A DNA stretch of 64,000 nt from Enterobacter ludwigii (GCA_023023105.1 CP083824.1:3968001-4032000); one strand, 5' to 3'. Shown: positions 43,295-54,983, counted from the first letter of the stretch. Made by a program: numbers and translations. Notes: a model not told the origin generated them from the letters alone.

Positions 43295-43304
43295 GAGAAA
43301 CGTT

Positions 43305-43607
43305 ATGGAACTGACCCCCAGAGAAAAAGACAAGCTGTTGCTGTTCACCGCCGCGCTGGTTGCCGAACGCCGCCTTGCACGCGGGGTAAAGCTCAATTAT
43401 CCGGAATCCGTCGCGTTGATCAGCGCCTTTATTATGGAAGGTGCGCGCGATGGCGAAACCGTCGCCTCACTGATGGAGGCGGGCCGCCATGTCCTCACAC
43501 GCGACCAGGTGATGGAAGGTGTACCCGAGATGATCCCCGACATTCAGGTAGAAGCCACCTTCCCCGACGGTTCAAAGCTCGTCACTGTCCATAACCCGAT
43601 CGTCTAA
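43305..43607 (+). CDS. ureA: Urease gamma subunit UreA
   Basis: Small structural subunit of 100 residues ([14 protein letters not shown] to VHNPIV), the normal length. Forms the (UreABC)3 enzyme with the beta and alpha subunits. Starts 10 bases after ureD. Confidence 0.97.
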   Translation: MELTPREKDKLLLFTAALVAERRLARGVKLNYPESVALISAFIMEGARDGETVASLMEAGRHVLTRDQVMEGVPEMIPDIQVEATFPDGSKLVTVHNPIV

Positions 43608-43617
43608 GGAGCGCGTG

Positions 43618-43932
43618 ATGATCCCAGGTGAATACCAGATCCAGCCCGGAAATATTGCCATCAACGTAGGGCGAGCAACGCAGAGTGTGATCGTCGAAAA
43701 CCACGGTGACAGGCCGATCCAGGTGGGATCGCACTACCACTTTTACGAGGTCAACCCGGCGCTGAAGTTCGACCGGGCGATAACCAAAGGCTACCGGCTG
43801 AATATTCCGGCCGGGACCGCCGTACGTTTCGAACCCGGCCAAAAGCGCGAAGTGACGCTGGTTCAGATCAGCGGCGCGAAGCGCATTGTCGGTTTTCGCG
43901 GTGAGGTGATGGGAGAGGTGAGCAATGGCTGA
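43618..43932 (+). CDS. ureB: Urease beta subunit UreB
   Basis: Structural subunit of 104 residues starting [11 protein letters not shown] at an ATG one codon after a GTG in the same frame; AAGGAGCG precedes it. Carries [19 protein letters not shown]. Overlaps ureC by eight bases. Confidence 0.97.
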   Translation: MIPGEYQIQPGNIAINVGRATQSVIVENHGDRPIQVGSHYHFYEVNPALKFDRAITKGYRLNIPAGTAVRFEPGQKREVTLVQISGAKRIVGFRGEVMGEVSNG

Positions 43933-45628
43933 AATTTCACGTCAGGCCTACGCCGACATGTTCGGCCCCACCACGGGCGATAAAGTGCGGCTGGCCGACA
44001 GCGATCTGTGGATCGAAGTGGAAGAGGATCTCACTGTTTACGGTGAAGAGGTAAAATTCGGCGGCGGAAAAGTGATCCGCGACGGCATGGGTCAAGGACA
44101 AATGACAACGGATCAATGCGTGGATCTGGTTCTCACCAACGCGCTGATAGTTGATCACTGGGGGATCGTGAAAGCCGATATCGGTGTGAAGAACGGGCGG
44201 ATCTTTGCCGTCGGTAAAGCCGGTAACCCGGATATTCAGCCCGGCGTGACGATCCCGATTGGCGCGGCAACGGAAGTAATTGCCGCCGAGGGGAAGATCG
44301 TCACCGCCGGCGGGATCGACACCCACATTCACTGGATCTGCCCGCAGCAGGCGGAAGAGGCGCTGGTCTCCGGCGTCACGACCATGATCGGCGGCGGTAC
44401 CGGGCCTGCAGCAGGCACCAACGCCACGACCTGCACGCCGGGGCCGTGGTATATCGCCCGCATGTTACAGGCCGCAGATACGCTGCCGGTGAATATTGGT
44501 CTGCTCGGCAAGGGTAACGGCTCAAACCCGGACGCTCTGCGCGAGCAGATCGCCGCCGGTGCTATCGGGCTTAAAATCCACGAAGACTGGGGTGCCACGC
44601 CTGCCGCCATCAACTGTTCTCTGGAGGTCGCAGACGAGATGGATATTCAGGTGGCGCTGCACAGCGACACGCTGAACGAATCCGGGTTTGTCGAAGATAC
44701 GCTGGCGGCGATTGGCGGGCGTACCATCCACACCTTCCACACCGAAGGCGCGGGCGGCGGCCACGCGCCGGATATCATCACCGCCTGCGCGCACCCGAAT
44801 ATTCTGCCCTCCTCCACCAACCCGACGCTGCCCTACACGGTGAACACCATCGACGAGCATCTCGACATGCTGATGGTCTGCCATCACCTCGATCCGGATA
44901 TTGCTGAGGACGTCGCCTTTGCGGAATCACGTATTCGCCGTGAAACCATCGCCGCTGAAGATGTGCTGCACGATATCGGCGCATTCTCCCTCATCTCGTC
45001 AGACTCTCAGGCGATGGGCCGCGTGGGGGAAGTGATTATCCGCACCTGGCAAGTGGCACACCGCATGAAGGTGCAGCGCGGCCCCCTGCCGGAAGAGACC
45101 GGCGATAACGACAACTTCCGCGTGAAGCGCTATGTTGCCAAATACACCATCAACCCGGCGCTGACCCACGGTATCGCCCATGAAGTGGGTTCGATTGAGG
45201 CGGGAAAACTGGCGGATCTGGTGGTCTGGTCCCCGGCGTTTTTTGGCGTCAAACCCGCCACCATCGTCAAAGGTGGGATGATCGCCTGCGCGCCGATGGG
45301 GGATATCAACGCCTCTATCCCCACGCCGCAGCCGGTCCATTACCGCCCGATGTTTGGCGCACTCGGTGCCGCGCGCCACGCCACGCGGCTGACGTTTATC
45401 TCGCAAGCCGCCAGTGCGAACGGCATCCCGCAGCAGCTCAACCTGCAGAGCGCCATCGCGGTGGTGAAAGGCTGCCGGACGGTGAAAAAAGTGGACATGA
45501 TCCACAACGGCCTTCAGCCAAATATCACCGTTGATTCGCAGACCTATGAAGTGCGCGTCGACGGCGAACTGATTACCAGCGAACCGGCTGACGTTCTGCC
45601 GATGGCGCAACGCTATTTCCTGTTTTGA
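43925..45628 (+). CDS. ureC: Urease alpha (catalytic) subunit UreC
   Basis: Hydrolyses urea to ammonia and carbamate at a dinuclear nickel site. The 567-residue length is standard. Nickel ligands and active-site residues are in place: the HIH of DTHIHWI, the carbamylated lysine in GLKIHEDWG, histidines in LHSDTLNE and [12 protein letters not shown], the mobile flap MVCHHLD with its Cys-His, and the final aspartate in SSDSQAMG. The enzyme looks active. Confidence 0.98.
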   Translation: MAEISRQAYADMFGPTTGDKVRLADSDLWIEVEEDLTVYGEEVKFGGGKVIRDGMGQGQMTTDQCVDLVLTNALIVDHWGIVKADIGVKNGRIFAVGKAGNPDIQPGVTIPIGAATEVIAAEGKIVTAGGIDTHIHWICPQQAEEALVSGVTTMIGGGTGPAAGTNATTCTPGPWYIARMLQAADTLPVNIGLLGKGNGSNPDALREQIAAGAIGLKIHEDWGATPAAINCSLEVADEMDIQVALHSDTLNESGFVEDTLAAIGGRTIHTFHTEGAGGGHAPDIITACAHPNILPSSTNPTLPYTVNTIDEHLDMLMVCHHLDPDIAEDVAFAESRIRRETIAAEDVLHDIGAFSLISSDSQAMGRVGEVIIRTWQVAHRMKVQRGPLPEETGDNDNFRVKRYVAKYTINPALTHGIAHEVGSIEAGKLADLVVWSPAFFGVKPATIVKGGMIACAPMGDINASIPTPQPVHYRPMFGALGAARHATRLTFISQAASANGIPQQLNLQSAIAVVKGCRTVKKVDMIHNGLQPNITVDSQTYEVRVDGELITSEPADVLPMAQRYFLF

Positions 45629-45637
45629 GGAGTGATG

Positions 45638-46102
45638 ATGATCTATTTAACCCAACGCCTGGACCATGCCCACCCCGTCACCGCCAGCGTCACGCTGCCG
45701 ATTGACGTGCGGGTGAAAAGCCGCGCCCGCGTGGCGCTGAACGACGGGCGCGAAGCCGGGTTGATGCTGCCGCGCGGTTTACTGTTGCGCGGCGGTGACC
45801 TGCTCTGCAACGAAGACGGCAGCGAAGTCATTGAAGTGATTGCCGCTCCGGAGTCCGTCTCTGTGGTGCGCTGCGCCGATCCGTTCCTGCTCGCCCGCGC
45901 CTGCTATCACCTGGGCAACCGTCACGTGCCGCTGCAAATCATGCCCGGCGAGCTGCGCTATCATCACGATCACGTCCTCGACGATATGCTGCGCCAGTTC
46001 GGGCTTGAGGTGACGTTTGCCAGCCTGCCATTTGAACCCGAAGCAGGGGCCTACACCAGCGAGGCCCATAGTCATAGCCACTCTCACGCTCATTCACATT
46101 AA
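45638..46102 (+). CDS. ureE: Urease nickel metallochaperone UreE
   Basis: Delivers nickel to the UreDFG complex. 154 residues from the third of three overlapping start codons, chosen because MIYLTQRL matches Klebsiella UreE and sits well after GAGGAG. Conserved dimer-interface metal site near YHLGNRHVPLQI and LRYHHDHVLDDML. The C-terminus is a His-rich tail (SHSHSHAHSH) that stores extra nickel. Confidence 0.96.
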   Translation: MIYLTQRLDHAHPVTASVTLPIDVRVKSRARVALNDGREAGLMLPRGLLLRGGDLLCNEDGSEVIEVIAAPESVSVVRCADPFLLARACYHLGNRHVPLQIMPGELRYHHDHVLDDMLRQFGLEVTFASLPFEPEAGAYTSEAHSHSHSHAHSH

Positions 46103-46111
46103 GGATTAATC

Positions 46112-46651
46112 ATGCGCAAGTACTCACCCCTTTTACTGCTGGCTTTTTCCCTGCCTGCGCTGGCACATCCGGGACACGGTGCCGATAGCTTCCAGGCCGG
46201 ATTTTTCCACCCGCTGACCGGCCTCGATCATCTGCTGATGCTGACAGGCGCTGGCGTGCTCTCCGCCCTGAGCGGCCGCAAGTTGTTACTGCCCTTTGCC
46301 ACCCTCGGCATGATGCTTGTCGGCGCCATTGCGGGCAGTCTGCTGGGTGGCTTTAGCGGCATGGAGATGCTGATTATCGCCTCGCTGGCGGTCTGCGGCG
46401 TGATGATGTTTAAAACCGAAAACCGTCTGCTGCTGGCAGTCCCTGCCCTGGCGATGTTCCACGGCTGGGCGCACGGTGTGGAGATGTCCGGCCACAGCTT
46501 CTGGCTGTTCACCAGCGGGTTTATGTTTGCCAGCGCCACCGTACTGTGCGCCAGTTTCGCCGCAGGGTTGCTGCTGCGCCGTCACGATGGGCTGCGTAAA
46601 ACCTTCGGCGGCGGACTGATTGTCTCCGCCCTGCTGGCGCTGATGAGCTAA
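46112..46651 (+). CDS. ureJ: HupE/UreJ-family putative nickel permease
   Basis: A 179-residue inner-membrane protein with a signal-like first helix, the metal motif [22 protein letters not shown] (residues 19-40, shown in part) and a second FHGWAHG motif, the two histidine signatures of HupE/UreJ nickel/cobalt permeases, and about six helices. It lies between ureE and ureF; the stop and the ureF start share bases (TAATG). The classic Klebsiella ureDABCEFG operon lacks it, so this cluster carries its own nickel import. Confidence 0.92.
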   Translation: MRKYSPLLLLAFSLPALAHPGHGADSFQAGFFHPLTGLDHLLMLTGAGVLSALSGRKLLLPFATLGMMLVGAIAGSLLGGFSGMEMLIIASLAVCGVMMFKTENRLLLAVPALAMFHGWAHGVEMSGHSFWLFTSGFMFASATVLCASFAAGLLLRRHDGLRKTFGGGLIVSALLALMS

Positions 46652-47325
46652 TGGAGCACGCCCGCCAGTGGCTGCGCCTGATGCAGCTTTCCAGCAGCAG
46701 CCTGCCGGTCGGGTCATTTACCTGGTCACAGGGGCTGGAATGGGCTGTTGAAGCCGGTTGGGTCACGAGTACCGATGCCTTCAAACGCTGGCAGACGCAG
46801 CAGATGGAGCAGAGTTTTTTCTGTGTCGATCTGCCGCTGTTTATCCGCCTGTATCAGGCCTGTGAGCAACAGGATCTCGTCACAGCCAAACGCTGGACAG
46901 CGTATCTGCTCGCCTGCCGGGAAACGCGCGAGTTACGTGAAGAGGAGCGCAACCGCGGGGCGGCCTTTACGCGCCTCATCAAAAGCTGGGAGCCTGACTG
47001 TCCGCCCGAATGGCTGCCGCTGTTTACACAAAGCCAGCTCTGCGGCATGGCGTGGCTCGGCGTGCGCTGGGGCATCGGCGTGCGCGAGCTGGCGCTGAGT
47101 CTCGGCTACAGCTGGATAGAGAGCGCGGTCATGGCGGGCGTCAAGCTGGTGCCGTTTGGGCAACAGGCCGCCCAGCAGCTGATTATCGACCTGAGCAACC
47201 ATTTTGCCGACGGGCTTGAACAGGCATTTTTGCGCAGTGATGACGAGATAGGTGCAGCGACGCCGCTGTCCGCTATCGCCTCTGCGCGCCACGAAACACA
47301 ATATTCACGGTTATTCCGTTCCTGA
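46651..47325 (+). CDS. ureF: Urease accessory protein UreF
   Basis: All-helical GTPase-regulating accessory protein of 224 residues, with the family N-terminus [24 protein letters not shown]. Links UreD and UreG in the activation complex. Start codon overlaps the ureJ stop. Confidence 0.95.
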   Translation: MEHARQWLRLMQLSSSSLPVGSFTWSQGLEWAVEAGWVTSTDAFKRWQTQQMEQSFFCVDLPLFIRLYQACEQQDLVTAKRWTAYLLACRETRELREEERNRGAAFTRLIKSWEPDCPPEWLPLFTQSQLCGMAWLGVRWGIGVRELALSLGYSWIESAVMAGVKLVPFGQQAAQQLIIDLSNHFADGLEQAFLRSDDEIGAATPLSAIASARHETQYSRLFRS

Positions 47326-47334
47326 GGAGTGAAC

Positions 47335-47952
47335 ATGGCTGATTACAAACATCCCCTGCGCGTGGGCGTCGGCGGCCCGGTAGGGTCGGGCAAAACGGCG
47401 TTGCTGGAAGCACTGTGCAAAGCGATGCGCGACACCTATCACCTGGCGGTGGTGACGAACGATATCTACACCAAAGAGGATCAGCGCATCCTGACCGAAG
47501 CGGGTGCGCTGGAGCCGGAACGCATCGTGGGCGTGGAGACCGGTGGCTGCCCGCATACCGCCATCCGTGAAGATGCCTCAATGAACCTGGCCGCTGTAGA
47601 AGCATTAAGCGAGAAATTCGGTAATCTGGATCTGATCTTCGTTGAAAGTGGCGGCGATAACCTGAGTGCGACCTTCAGTCCCGAACTGGCGGATCTGACG
47701 ATCTACGTGATCGACGTGGCCGAGGGGGAGAAGATACCGCGCAAGGGTGGGCCGGGGATCACCAAATCCGATTTCCTGGTGATCAACAAAACCGATCTCG
47801 CGCCGTACGTGGGTGCTTCGCTGGAGGTGATGGAGCGCGACACCAACCGCATGCGCGGTGAACGTCCGTGGGCCTTTACCAACCTGAAGGCAGGTGACGG
47901 GTTAGCGACGATTATTGGTTTTTTAGAAGAGAAAGGGATGTTGCGGGTGTAG
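47335..47952 (+). CDS. ureG: Urease accessory GTPase UreG
   Basis: SIMIBI GTPase of 205 residues that powers nickel insertion. P-loop [12 protein letters not shown] (residues 12-23), the Cys-Pro-His nickel motif in [12 protein letters not shown], switch ESGGDN and the G4 motif NKTDLA. The start MADYKHPL has GAGGAGTG upstream. Last urease gene, followed by a REP-like repeat. Confidence 0.97.
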   Translation: MADYKHPLRVGVGGPVGSGKTALLEALCKAMRDTYHLAVVTNDIYTKEDQRILTEAGALEPERIVGVETGGCPHTAIREDASMNLAAVEALSEKFGNLDLIFVESGGDNLSATFSPELADLTIYVIDVAEGEKIPRKGGPGITKSDFLVINKTDLAPYVGASLEVMERDTNRMRGERPWAFTNLKAGDGLATIIGFLEEKGMLRV

Positions 47953-47960
47953 TCGTAAAT

Positions 47961-47998
47961 TTCCCTCTCCCCTATGGGGAGAGGGTTAGGCTGAGGGG
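47961..47998. repeat. REP-like element after ureG
   Basis: CCCTCTCCCCTATGGGGAGAGGG and then TTAGGCTGAGGG; inverted relative to the copies after ygiC and ubiK. Lies between convergent ureG and tsaD and is the only palindrome there. Confidence 0.75.
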
Positions 47999-47999
47999 G

Positions 48000-49013
48000 T
48001 TACGCCTCAGGCAGTTCCGCCAGCGGCCAGCGCGGACGCACGGAGACGCTCAGATCGGACGTTGCACCGGCGTTGAGACGTACCATCCCGGCGTAGGCAA
48101 TCATCGCACCGTTGTCGGTACAAAATTCCGGACGCGCGTAGAACACTTCCCCACGACGCTTTTGCATCATCTCTGCGAGCTTCGCCCGCAGCGTACGGTT
48201 GGCGCTGACGCCGCCAGCCATCACCAGACGCTTAAAACCGGTCTGATCCAGCGCGCGTTTGCACTTGATCATCAGCGTATCGACTACCGCATCTTCGAAC
48301 GCGCGGGCGATATCGGCGCGGGTCTGCTCGCTATCATCGTTATTACGAATGGTATTGGCTGCGAAGGTTTTCAGGCCAGAGAAGCTGAAGTCCAGCCCCG
48401 GACGGTCGGTCATCGGACGCGGGAAGACAAAGCGCCCTTCCGTACCCTGCGACGCCATCTTAGAAAGCATTGGGCCGCCAGGATAATCGAGCCCCAGCAG
48501 CTTGGCGGTTTTATCGAACGCTTCACCGGCGGCGTCGTCGATCGACTCGCCCAGCAGCTCATACTTGCCAATGCCCGTCACGCTAATCAGCTGGGTATGA
48601 CCGCCAGAAACCAGCAGTGCCACAAACGGAAACTCAGGTGGGTTATCTTCCAGCATCGGCGCCAGCAGATGCCCTTCCATATGGTGAACCGGAATGGCCG
48701 GCACATCCCATGCAAAGGCCAGCGAACGCCCAACCGTTGCACCCACCAGCAGGGCACCGACCAGACCCGGGCCTGCGGTATACGCTACGGCATCAATATC
48801 TGTTGAACTCAACCCGGCCTCTTTCAGTGCCGCCTGAATCAGGGGAACCGTTTTACGCACGTGGTCACGAGAGGCCAGTTCTGGCACGACGCCGCCGTAG
48901 TCAGCATGTAATTTCACCTGACTATACAGTTGGTTGGCCAGAAGCCCTTTCTCGTCGTCGTAAATGGCGATGCCGGTTTCATCGCAGGATGTTTCAATAC
49001 CCAGTACACGCAT
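48000..49013 (-). CDS. tsaD: tRNA N6-threonylcarbamoyladenosine transferase TsaD
   Basis: Transfers the threonylcarbamoyl group to A37 of ANN-decoding tRNAs, with TsaB and TsaE. The 337-residue ASKHA protein shows the N-terminal [16 protein letters not shown], the metal-binding HHMEGH and the nucleotide motif [10 protein letters not shown]. Divergent from rpsU, as in other enterics. Confidence 0.98.
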   Translation of the reverse strand: MRVLGIETSCDETGIAIYDDEKGLLANQLYSQVKLHADYGGVVPELASRDHVRKTVPLIQAALKEAGLSSTDIDAVAYTAGPGLVGALLVGATVGRSLAFAWDVPAIPVHHMEGHLLAPMLEDNPPEFPFVALLVSGGHTQLISVTGIGKYELLGESIDDAAGEAFDKTAKLLGLDYPGGPMLSKMASQGTEGRFVFPRPMTDRPGLDFSFSGLKTFAANTIRNNDDSEQTRADIARAFEDAVVDTLMIKCKRALDQTGFKRLVMAGGVSANRTLRAKLAEMMQKRRGEVFYARPEFCTDNGAMIAYAGMVRLNAGATSDLSVSVRPRWPLAELPEA

Positions 49014-49149
49014 GACTTGTTTTACCTCGTTTCAATACCGCGCAGTGTAGAGCCTGGGCGGGTTGATGTAAAACTTTGTTCGCCCCAGGAAGAAGGCTCG
49101 TGTATACTCCTCACCCTTATTAAAGTCCCTTTCAAAATCGCATCGGTGC

Positions 49150-49179
49150 TTTACAAAGCAGCAGCATTTGCAGTAAAAT
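49150..49179 (+). promoter_or_regulatory. Likely sigma70 promoter of the rpsU-dnaG-rpoD operon
   Basis: TTTACA, 18-base spacer, TAAAAT, about 70 bases before rpsU. Another possible -10 (TATACT) lies near 49103. Judged by eye only. Confidence 0.5.
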
Positions 49180-49210
49180 TCCGCACCATTTTGAAATAAG
49201 CTGGCGTTGA

Positions 49211-49465
<255 letters not shown>

Positions 49466-49469
49466 TTGG

Positions 49470-49489
49470 TTGAGGGCCTCAGCCCTCAA
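49470..49489 (+). terminator. Attenuator T1 between rpsU and dnaG
   Basis: TTGAGGGC, CTCA, GCCCTCAA right after the rpsU stop. The same position holds a leaky terminator in E. coli that keeps primase low relative to S21. Confidence 0.8.
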
Positions 49490-49580
49490 TTGACAGACAG
49501 AGTAATAGTCGTAAGGCCGTGCTTCCGGAAGGAATGCGCGGCTTGTTTTCGTTTATAAGTCGCTTAAATTTTTGGGGCAT

Positions 49581-51326
49581 ATGGCCGGAAGAATCCCACG
49601 CGTTTTCATCAATGACCTGCTCGCCAGAACCGACATCGTCGATCTCATCGACGCGCGGGTAAAGCTGAAAAAGCAGGGCAAGAACTACCATGCGTGCTGT
49701 CCGTTCCATAACGAAAAAACCCCCTCCTTCACCGTAAACGGTGAAAAGCAGTTTTACCATTGCTTCGGCTGTGGTGCTCACGGTAACGCCGTTGATTTTT
49801 TAATGAACTACGACAAGCTCGAGTTCGTTGAAACCGTCGAAGAACTGGCGGCAATGCATAACCTTGAAGTGCCGTATGAAGCAGGCAGTGGGCCAAGCCA
49901 GATAGAGCGCCATCAACGGCAAACGCTGTATCAGCTGATGGATGGCCTGAATTCGTTTTACCAACAGTCTCTTAAGCACTCTGCGGCTGAGCCTGCGCGT
50001 CAGTATCTGAACAAGCGCGGACTGAGCGACGATGTCATTGCGCGTTTCGCTATTGGTTACGCCCCGCCCGGCTGGGATAACGTGTTAAAGCGTTTTGGCG
50101 GCAATAGCGAAGATCGTAAATCCCTCATCGATGCAGGCATGCTGGTCACCAATGACCAGGGACGAAGCTACGACCGCTTCCGCGAACGGGTGATGTTCCC
50201 GATTCGCGACAAGCGTGGACGGGTAATAGGTTTTGGTGGTCGCGTATTGGGTGATGCCCTGCCGAAATACCTCAACTCCCCGGAAACCGATATTTTCCAT
50301 AAAGGCCGTCAGCTGTATGGCCTTTATGAGGCGCAGCAAGATAATGCGGAACCTCCGCGTCTTCTGGTCGTCGAAGGCTATATGGATGTCGTTGCCCTGG
50401 CGCAGTACGACATTAACTACGCCGTTGCGTCGTTAGGGACGTCCACCACGGCCGATCATATTCAGTTGCTGTTCAGGGTGACCAACAACGTCATCTGCTG
50501 TTACGACGGTGACCGCGCAGGACGGGATGCCGCCTGGCGCGCGCTGGAAACGGCACTTCCTTACATGACCGACGGGCGTCAATTGCGCTTTATGTTTCTG
50601 CCCGACGGTGAAGACCCGGATACGCTGGTGCGTAAAGAGGGCAAAGCGGCGTTTGAAGCGCGGATGGAGCAGGCTCAGCCGCTCTCCACGTTTTTGTTTA
50701 ACAGCCTGATGCCGCAGGTGGATTTGAGTACCCCTGACGGACGCGCGCAGCTCAGTACGCTGGCACTGCCGTTAATCAGCCAGGTGCCGGGCGAAACGCT
50801 GCGTATCTATCTGCGTCAGGAGTTAGGCAACAAGCTTGGCATTCTGGATGACAGCCAGCTTGAACGTTTAATGCCAAAACAGGCTGAAAATGGTGCGGTT
50901 CGCCCCGCGCCTCAGCTAAAACGCACAACCATGCGTATACTGATAGGGTTACTGGTGCAAAACCCCGAACTTGCTCCGCAAGTGCCGTCGCTGGCGGGTT
51001 TGAACCACGAAAAATTGCCCGGACTTGGCTTATTTTCAGAATTGGTCAACATTTGTTTGTCGCAACCAGGTCTGACCACCGGACAACTTTTAGAACATTA
51101 TCGCGGCACAAAAGAGGCCGTAACCCTTGAAAAACTGTCGATGTGGGACGATATAGCAGATAAGGATATTGCAGAAAAAACGTTCACCGACTCACTCAAC
51201 CATATGTTTGATTCGATGCTTGAGCTGCGCCAGGAAGAGTTGATTGCTCGCGAGCGCACACACGGCTTAAGCAGCGAAGAACGCCGGGAACTCTGGATGA
51301 TTAACCAGGAACTGGCGAAGAAATAA
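49581..51326 (+). CDS. dnaG: DNA primase DnaG
   Basis: Makes RNA primers at the replication fork. The 581-residue protein starts MAGRIPRVFINDLL. Zinc finger with Cys-His (CPFHNEKTPSF) and Cys-Cys (FHCFGCG-type, here YHCFGCG); RNA polymerase core with TOPRIM VVEGYMDVVALAQ and CYDGDRAGRDA; C-terminal helicase-binding domain. No good Shine-Dalgarno precedes it (TTTGGGGCAT), in keeping with its known low expression. Confidence 0.98.
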   Translation: MAGRIPRVFINDLLARTDIVDLIDARVKLKKQGKNYHACCPFHNEKTPSFTVNGEKQFYHCFGCGAHGNAVDFLMNYDKLEFVETVEELAAMHNLEVPYEAGSGPSQIERHQRQTLYQLMDGLNSFYQQSLKHSAAEPARQYLNKRGLSDDVIARFAIGYAPPGWDNVLKRFGGNSEDRKSLIDAGMLVTNDQGRSYDRFRERVMFPIRDKRGRVIGFGGRVLGDALPKYLNSPETDIFHKGRQLYGLYEAQQDNAEPPRLLVVEGYMDVVALAQYDINYAVASLGTSTTADHIQLLFRVTNNVICCYDGDRAGRDAAWRALETALPYMTDGRQLRFMFLPDGEDPDTLVRKEGKAAFEARMEQAQPLSTFLFNSLMPQVDLSTPDGRAQLSTLALPLISQVPGETLRIYLRQELGNKLGILDDSQLERLMPKQAENGAVRPAPQLKRTTMRILIGLLVQNPELAPQVPSLAGLNHEKLPGLGLFSELVNICLSQPGLTTGQLLEHYRGTKEAVTLEKLSMWDDIADKDIAEKTFTDSLNHMFDSMLELRQEELIARERTHGLSSEERRELWMINQELAKK

Positions 51327-51480
51327 AAGAATTTAACGGCTTAAGTGCCGAATATCGATCGGGAAGCCCCCGGCAGCCGCACTGAGAGGCAGCGGCAAAA
51401 ATATAAGTACGCCCTCGCTTTAAAGGTTGGCAGCCCCATCGCCGACACCAATCAAACGAATTAAGTGTGGATACCGTCTT

Positions 51481-53328
51481 ATGGAGCAAAACCCGCAGTC
51501 ACAGCTGAAACTTCTTGTCCAACGCGGTAAGGAGCAAGGCTATCTGACCTATGCCGAGGTCAATGACCATCTGCCGGAAGATATCGTCGATTCAGATCAA
51601 ATCGAAGACATCATCCAAATGATCAATGACATGGGCATTCAGGTGATGGAAGAAGCACCGGATGCCGATGATCTGTTGCTGGCTGAAACCTCCAACAACA
51701 CTGACGAAGATGCGGAAGAAGCTGCTGCACAGGTACTGTCCAGCGTGGAATCTGAAATCGGGCGTACCACTGACCCGGTCCGCATGTACATGCGCGAAAT
51801 GGGTACCGTTGAACTGTTGACCCGCGAAGGCGAAATTGACATCGCAAAACGCATCGAAGACGGGATCAACCAGGTTCAGTGCTCTGTTGCCGAATACCCG
51901 GAAGCGATCACCTATCTGCTGGAGCAGTACGATCGCGTTGAAGCGGAAGAAGCGCGCCTGTCTGACCTGATCACCGGTTTTGTCGACCCTAACGCCGAAG
52001 AAGATATGGCACCCACCGCCACTCACGTCGGTTCTGAACTGTCTCAGGAAGAGATGGATGACGACGAAGACGAAGATGAGGAAGACGGCGACGACGACAG
52101 CAGCGACGATGACAACAGCATCGACCCTGAACTGGCGCGTGAGAAGTTTGCCGAGCTGCGTACCCAGTACGAAGTGACGCGTGACACCATCAAAGCGAAA
52201 GGCCGCAGCCATGCCGCCGCTCAGGAAGAGATCCTGAAACTGTCTGAAGTGTTCAAACAGTTCCGCCTGGTGCCAAAACAGTTCGACTACCTGGTTAACA
52301 GCATGCGCGTGATGATGGATCGCGTACGTACCCAGGAACGCATCATCATGAAGCTGTGCGTTGAGCAGTGCAAAATGCCGAAGAAGAACTTCATCACCCT
52401 CTTCACCGGCAACGAAACCAGCGAAACCTGGTTCAACGCCGCTATCGCGATGAACAAGCCGTGGTCTGAAAAACTGCACGACGTGAAGGACGATGTGCAT
52501 CGTGGCCTGCAGAAGCTGCAACAGATTGAAGAAGAGACCGGCCTGACCATCGAACAGGTTAAAGACATCAACCGTCGTATGTCCATCGGTGAAGCGAAAG
52601 CCCGCCGTGCGAAGAAAGAGATGGTTGAAGCGAACTTGCGTCTGGTTATCTCTATCGCTAAGAAATACACCAACCGTGGTCTGCAGTTCCTGGATCTGAT
52701 TCAGGAAGGCAACATCGGTCTGATGAAAGCGGTAGATAAGTTTGAATATCGTCGTGGCTACAAGTTCTCCACCTATGCAACCTGGTGGATCCGTCAGGCG
52801 ATCACCCGCTCTATCGCGGATCAGGCGCGCACCATCCGTATTCCGGTGCATATGATTGAGACCATCAACAAGCTCAACCGTATTTCTCGCCAGATGCTGC
52901 AGGAGATGGGTCGCGAACCGACGCCGGAAGAGCTGGCTGAGCGCATGCTGATGCCAGAAGACAAAATCCGTAAAGTGCTGAAGATCGCCAAAGAGCCAAT
53001 CTCCATGGAAACACCAATCGGTGATGATGAAGATTCGCATCTGGGTGATTTCATCGAGGATACCACCCTCGAGCTGCCGCTGGACTCTGCCACCACCGAG
53101 AGCCTGCGTGCCGCGACGCACGACGTTCTGGCTGGCCTGACCGCCCGTGAAGCAAAAGTTCTGCGTATGCGTTTCGGTATCGACATGAACACCGACCACA
53201 CGCTGGAAGAAGTGGGTAAACAGTTTGACGTTACCCGCGAACGTATCCGTCAGATCGAAGCGAAGGCGCTGCGTAAACTGCGCCATCCAAGCCGCTCTGA
53301 AGTACTGCGTAGCTTCCTGGACGACTAA
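51481..53328 (+). CDS. rpoD: RNA polymerase primary sigma factor sigma70
   Basis: Housekeeping sigma factor of 615 residues from [12 protein letters not shown]. Region 1.1 (1-80), 1.2 ([17 protein letters not shown]), a large non-conserved insert with a very acidic run near residues 190-215, regions 2.1-2.4 ([24 protein letters not shown]), 3, and 4.2 ([16 protein letters not shown]). About two residues longer than E. coli in the acidic stretch. Confidence 0.98.
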   Translation: MEQNPQSQLKLLVQRGKEQGYLTYAEVNDHLPEDIVDSDQIEDIIQMINDMGIQVMEEAPDADDLLLAETSNNTDEDAEEAAAQVLSSVESEIGRTTDPVRMYMREMGTVELLTREGEIDIAKRIEDGINQVQCSVAEYPEAITYLLEQYDRVEAEEARLSDLITGFVDPNAEEDMAPTATHVGSELSQEEMDDDEDEDEEDGDDDSSDDDNSIDPELAREKFAELRTQYEVTRDTIKAKGRSHAAAQEEILKLSEVFKQFRLVPKQFDYLVNSMRVMMDRVRTQERIIMKLCVEQCKMPKKNFITLFTGNETSETWFNAAIAMNKPWSEKLHDVKDDVHRGLQKLQQIEEETGLTIEQVKDINRRMSIGEAKARRAKKEMVEANLRLVISIAKKYTNRGLQFLDLIQEGNIGLMKAVDKFEYRRGYKFSTYATWWIRQAITRSIADQARTIRIPVHMIETINKLNRISRQMLQEMGREPTPEELAERMLMPEDKIRKVLKIAKEPISMETPIGDDEDSHLGDFIEDTTLELPLDSATTESLRAATHDVLAGLTAREAKVLRMRFGIDMNTDHTLEEVGKQFDVTRERIRQIEAKALRKLRHPSRSEVLRSFLDD

Positions 53329-53343
53329 TCAGTCCTGACAGTG

Positions 53344-53374
53344 AAAAAGCTCCCTTCGGGGAGCTTTTTTTTTG
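53344..53374 (+). terminator. rpoD terminator
   Basis: AAAAAGCTCCC, TTCG, GGGAGCTTTTTTTTT: a strong tetraloop hairpin ending the macromolecular-synthesis operon. Confidence 0.95.
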
Positions 53375-53380
53375 TTTATT

Positions 53381-53406
53381 CCCTCTCAGGGCGAGGGCAT
53401 CAGGCC
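53381..53406. repeat. REP-like element between rpoD and mug
   Basis: The minus strand reads GGCCTGATGCCCTCGCCCTG and then AGAGGG, the same head as the copies after ygiC and ubiK, but with a shortened stem. Confidence 0.65.
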
Positions 53407-53416
53407 GGAGAGGCCC

Positions 53417-53923
53417 CTAAAGCCCCCGCACCATCAACGCCTCATCCAGCTCCCGATAAGCCTCTACCAGCTTATCCAGTGTTGCTCTGTTGAGCCCGCT
53501 CGGGTTCGGCAACACCCACACCTGCGTAACGCCAATCATGATGCTCTGCTTGCCCCACTTCGTTCCACGCTGGCTGAACGCCTGCTCGTAGGCCTGCTTA
53601 CCGAGGATTGCCAGAGCTGCCGGCTGATAATCATCTATTTTCTTGATCAGCTCCCGACCGCCGCTGCGCAGTTCATGCAGGTTGACCTCCGTTGCCTGCA
53701 CCGTAGGACGCTCGACCAGCATGGTGATACCGCAGCGCGTATCCAGAAGGTGTTGCTCTTCTTCGGGCTTGAGCAAACGGTCAGTAAACCCCGCCTGATG
53801 GATAACCTTCCAGAAACGATTCCCCGGATGGGCGAAGTGAAAACCGGTGTGCGCCGAGGACTTGCCAGGGTTAATTCCGCAGAACACCACCCGCAGCCCA
53901 GGGGCCAGAATGTCGTTGATCAT
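53417..53923 (-). CDS. mug: G/U mismatch-specific DNA glycosylase Mug
   Basis: Removes uracil and ethenocytosine opposite guanine. 168 residues, starting [10 protein letters not shown], which equals the E. coli length. The active-site block [12 protein letters not shown] contains the catalytic Asn; the intercalating loop lies in [10 protein letters not shown]. Convergent with rpoD. Confidence 0.95.
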   Translation of the reverse strand: MINDILAPGLRVVFCGINPGKSSAHTGFHFAHPGNRFWKVIHQAGFTDRLLKPEEEQHLLDTRCGITMLVERPTVQATEVNLHELRSGGRELIKKIDDYQPAALAILGKQAYEQAFSQRGTKWGKQSIMIGVTQVWVLPNPSGLNRATLDKLVEAYRELDEALMVRGL

Positions 53924-54047
53924 CTTTACTCCCACTGATACATCGTTATGGAAGTATAAAGGATTGATTATGCGTTGTTTATAAAAACAGCAGGCAGGTT
54001 TGAATGGCTGGATTGCTGAGGGGAGTTACTTTATAATTCACCGCCAC

Positions 54048-54123
54048 GGCCCCTTAGCTCAGTGGTTAGAGCAGGCGACTCATAATCGCTTGGTCGTTGG
54101 TTCAAACCCAACAGGGGCCACCA
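54048..54123 (+). tRNA. ileX: tRNA-Ile (CAU anticodon, ileX type)
   Basis: A 76-base cloverleaf: acceptor GGCCCCT paired with AGGGGCC, D-arm AGCTCAGTGGTTAGAGC, anticodon stem GCGACT.CATAA.TCGC with CAT anticodon, T-arm GTTGG-TTCAAAC-CCAAC, and encoded ACCA. Sequence and position after rpoD-mug match the minor isoleucine tRNA whose C34 becomes lysidine so that it reads AUA; an initiator or elongator Met tRNA would have a different acceptor and D-arm. The 3' end is the junction of a genomic island. Confidence 0.93.
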
Positions 54124-54284
54124 AACAAAACAAGGAGTTAGATGAGAAATCGTCTGACTCCTTTTTCTTTGGATGCGATTTGGGTCAGGTAATGGGTCAG
54201 GTAAGGAATTGCTACCCTGCCCTCTTCATCTCGCTGCCAGCATCCCCGGATAGTGATGAAAGCCAGTAGCACTGCCTGTAATAT
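54124..54284. other. Island junction next to the tRNA, without an integrase
   Basis: Apart from the tRNA terminator, this stretch has a tandem GGGTCAGGTAAT/GGGTCAGGTAAG (54175-54206) and no coding signal. Islands in tRNA genes normally carry a tyrosine integrase here; none is visible on either strand. Confidence 0.6.
54132..54168 (+). terminator. tRNA transcript terminator
   Basis: AAGGAGTTAGA and TCTGACTCCTT arms (one G-T pair) with a 10-base loop, then TTTCTTT, nine bases after the tRNA. Confidence 0.85.
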
Positions 54285-54964
<680 letters not shown>

Positions 54965-54983
54965 GGCGGCTCTCCTTTTATTG

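Noticed and set aside
51592-53286. A 564-codon open frame opposite rpoD
   Set aside because: Antisense shadow of a highly expressed gene with strong codon bias; the product is Phe/His-rich and resembles no family.
54000-54269. An 89-codon frame running through the tRNA gene
   Set aside because: It overlaps the tRNA and its terminator and has no ribosome site or recognisable protein.
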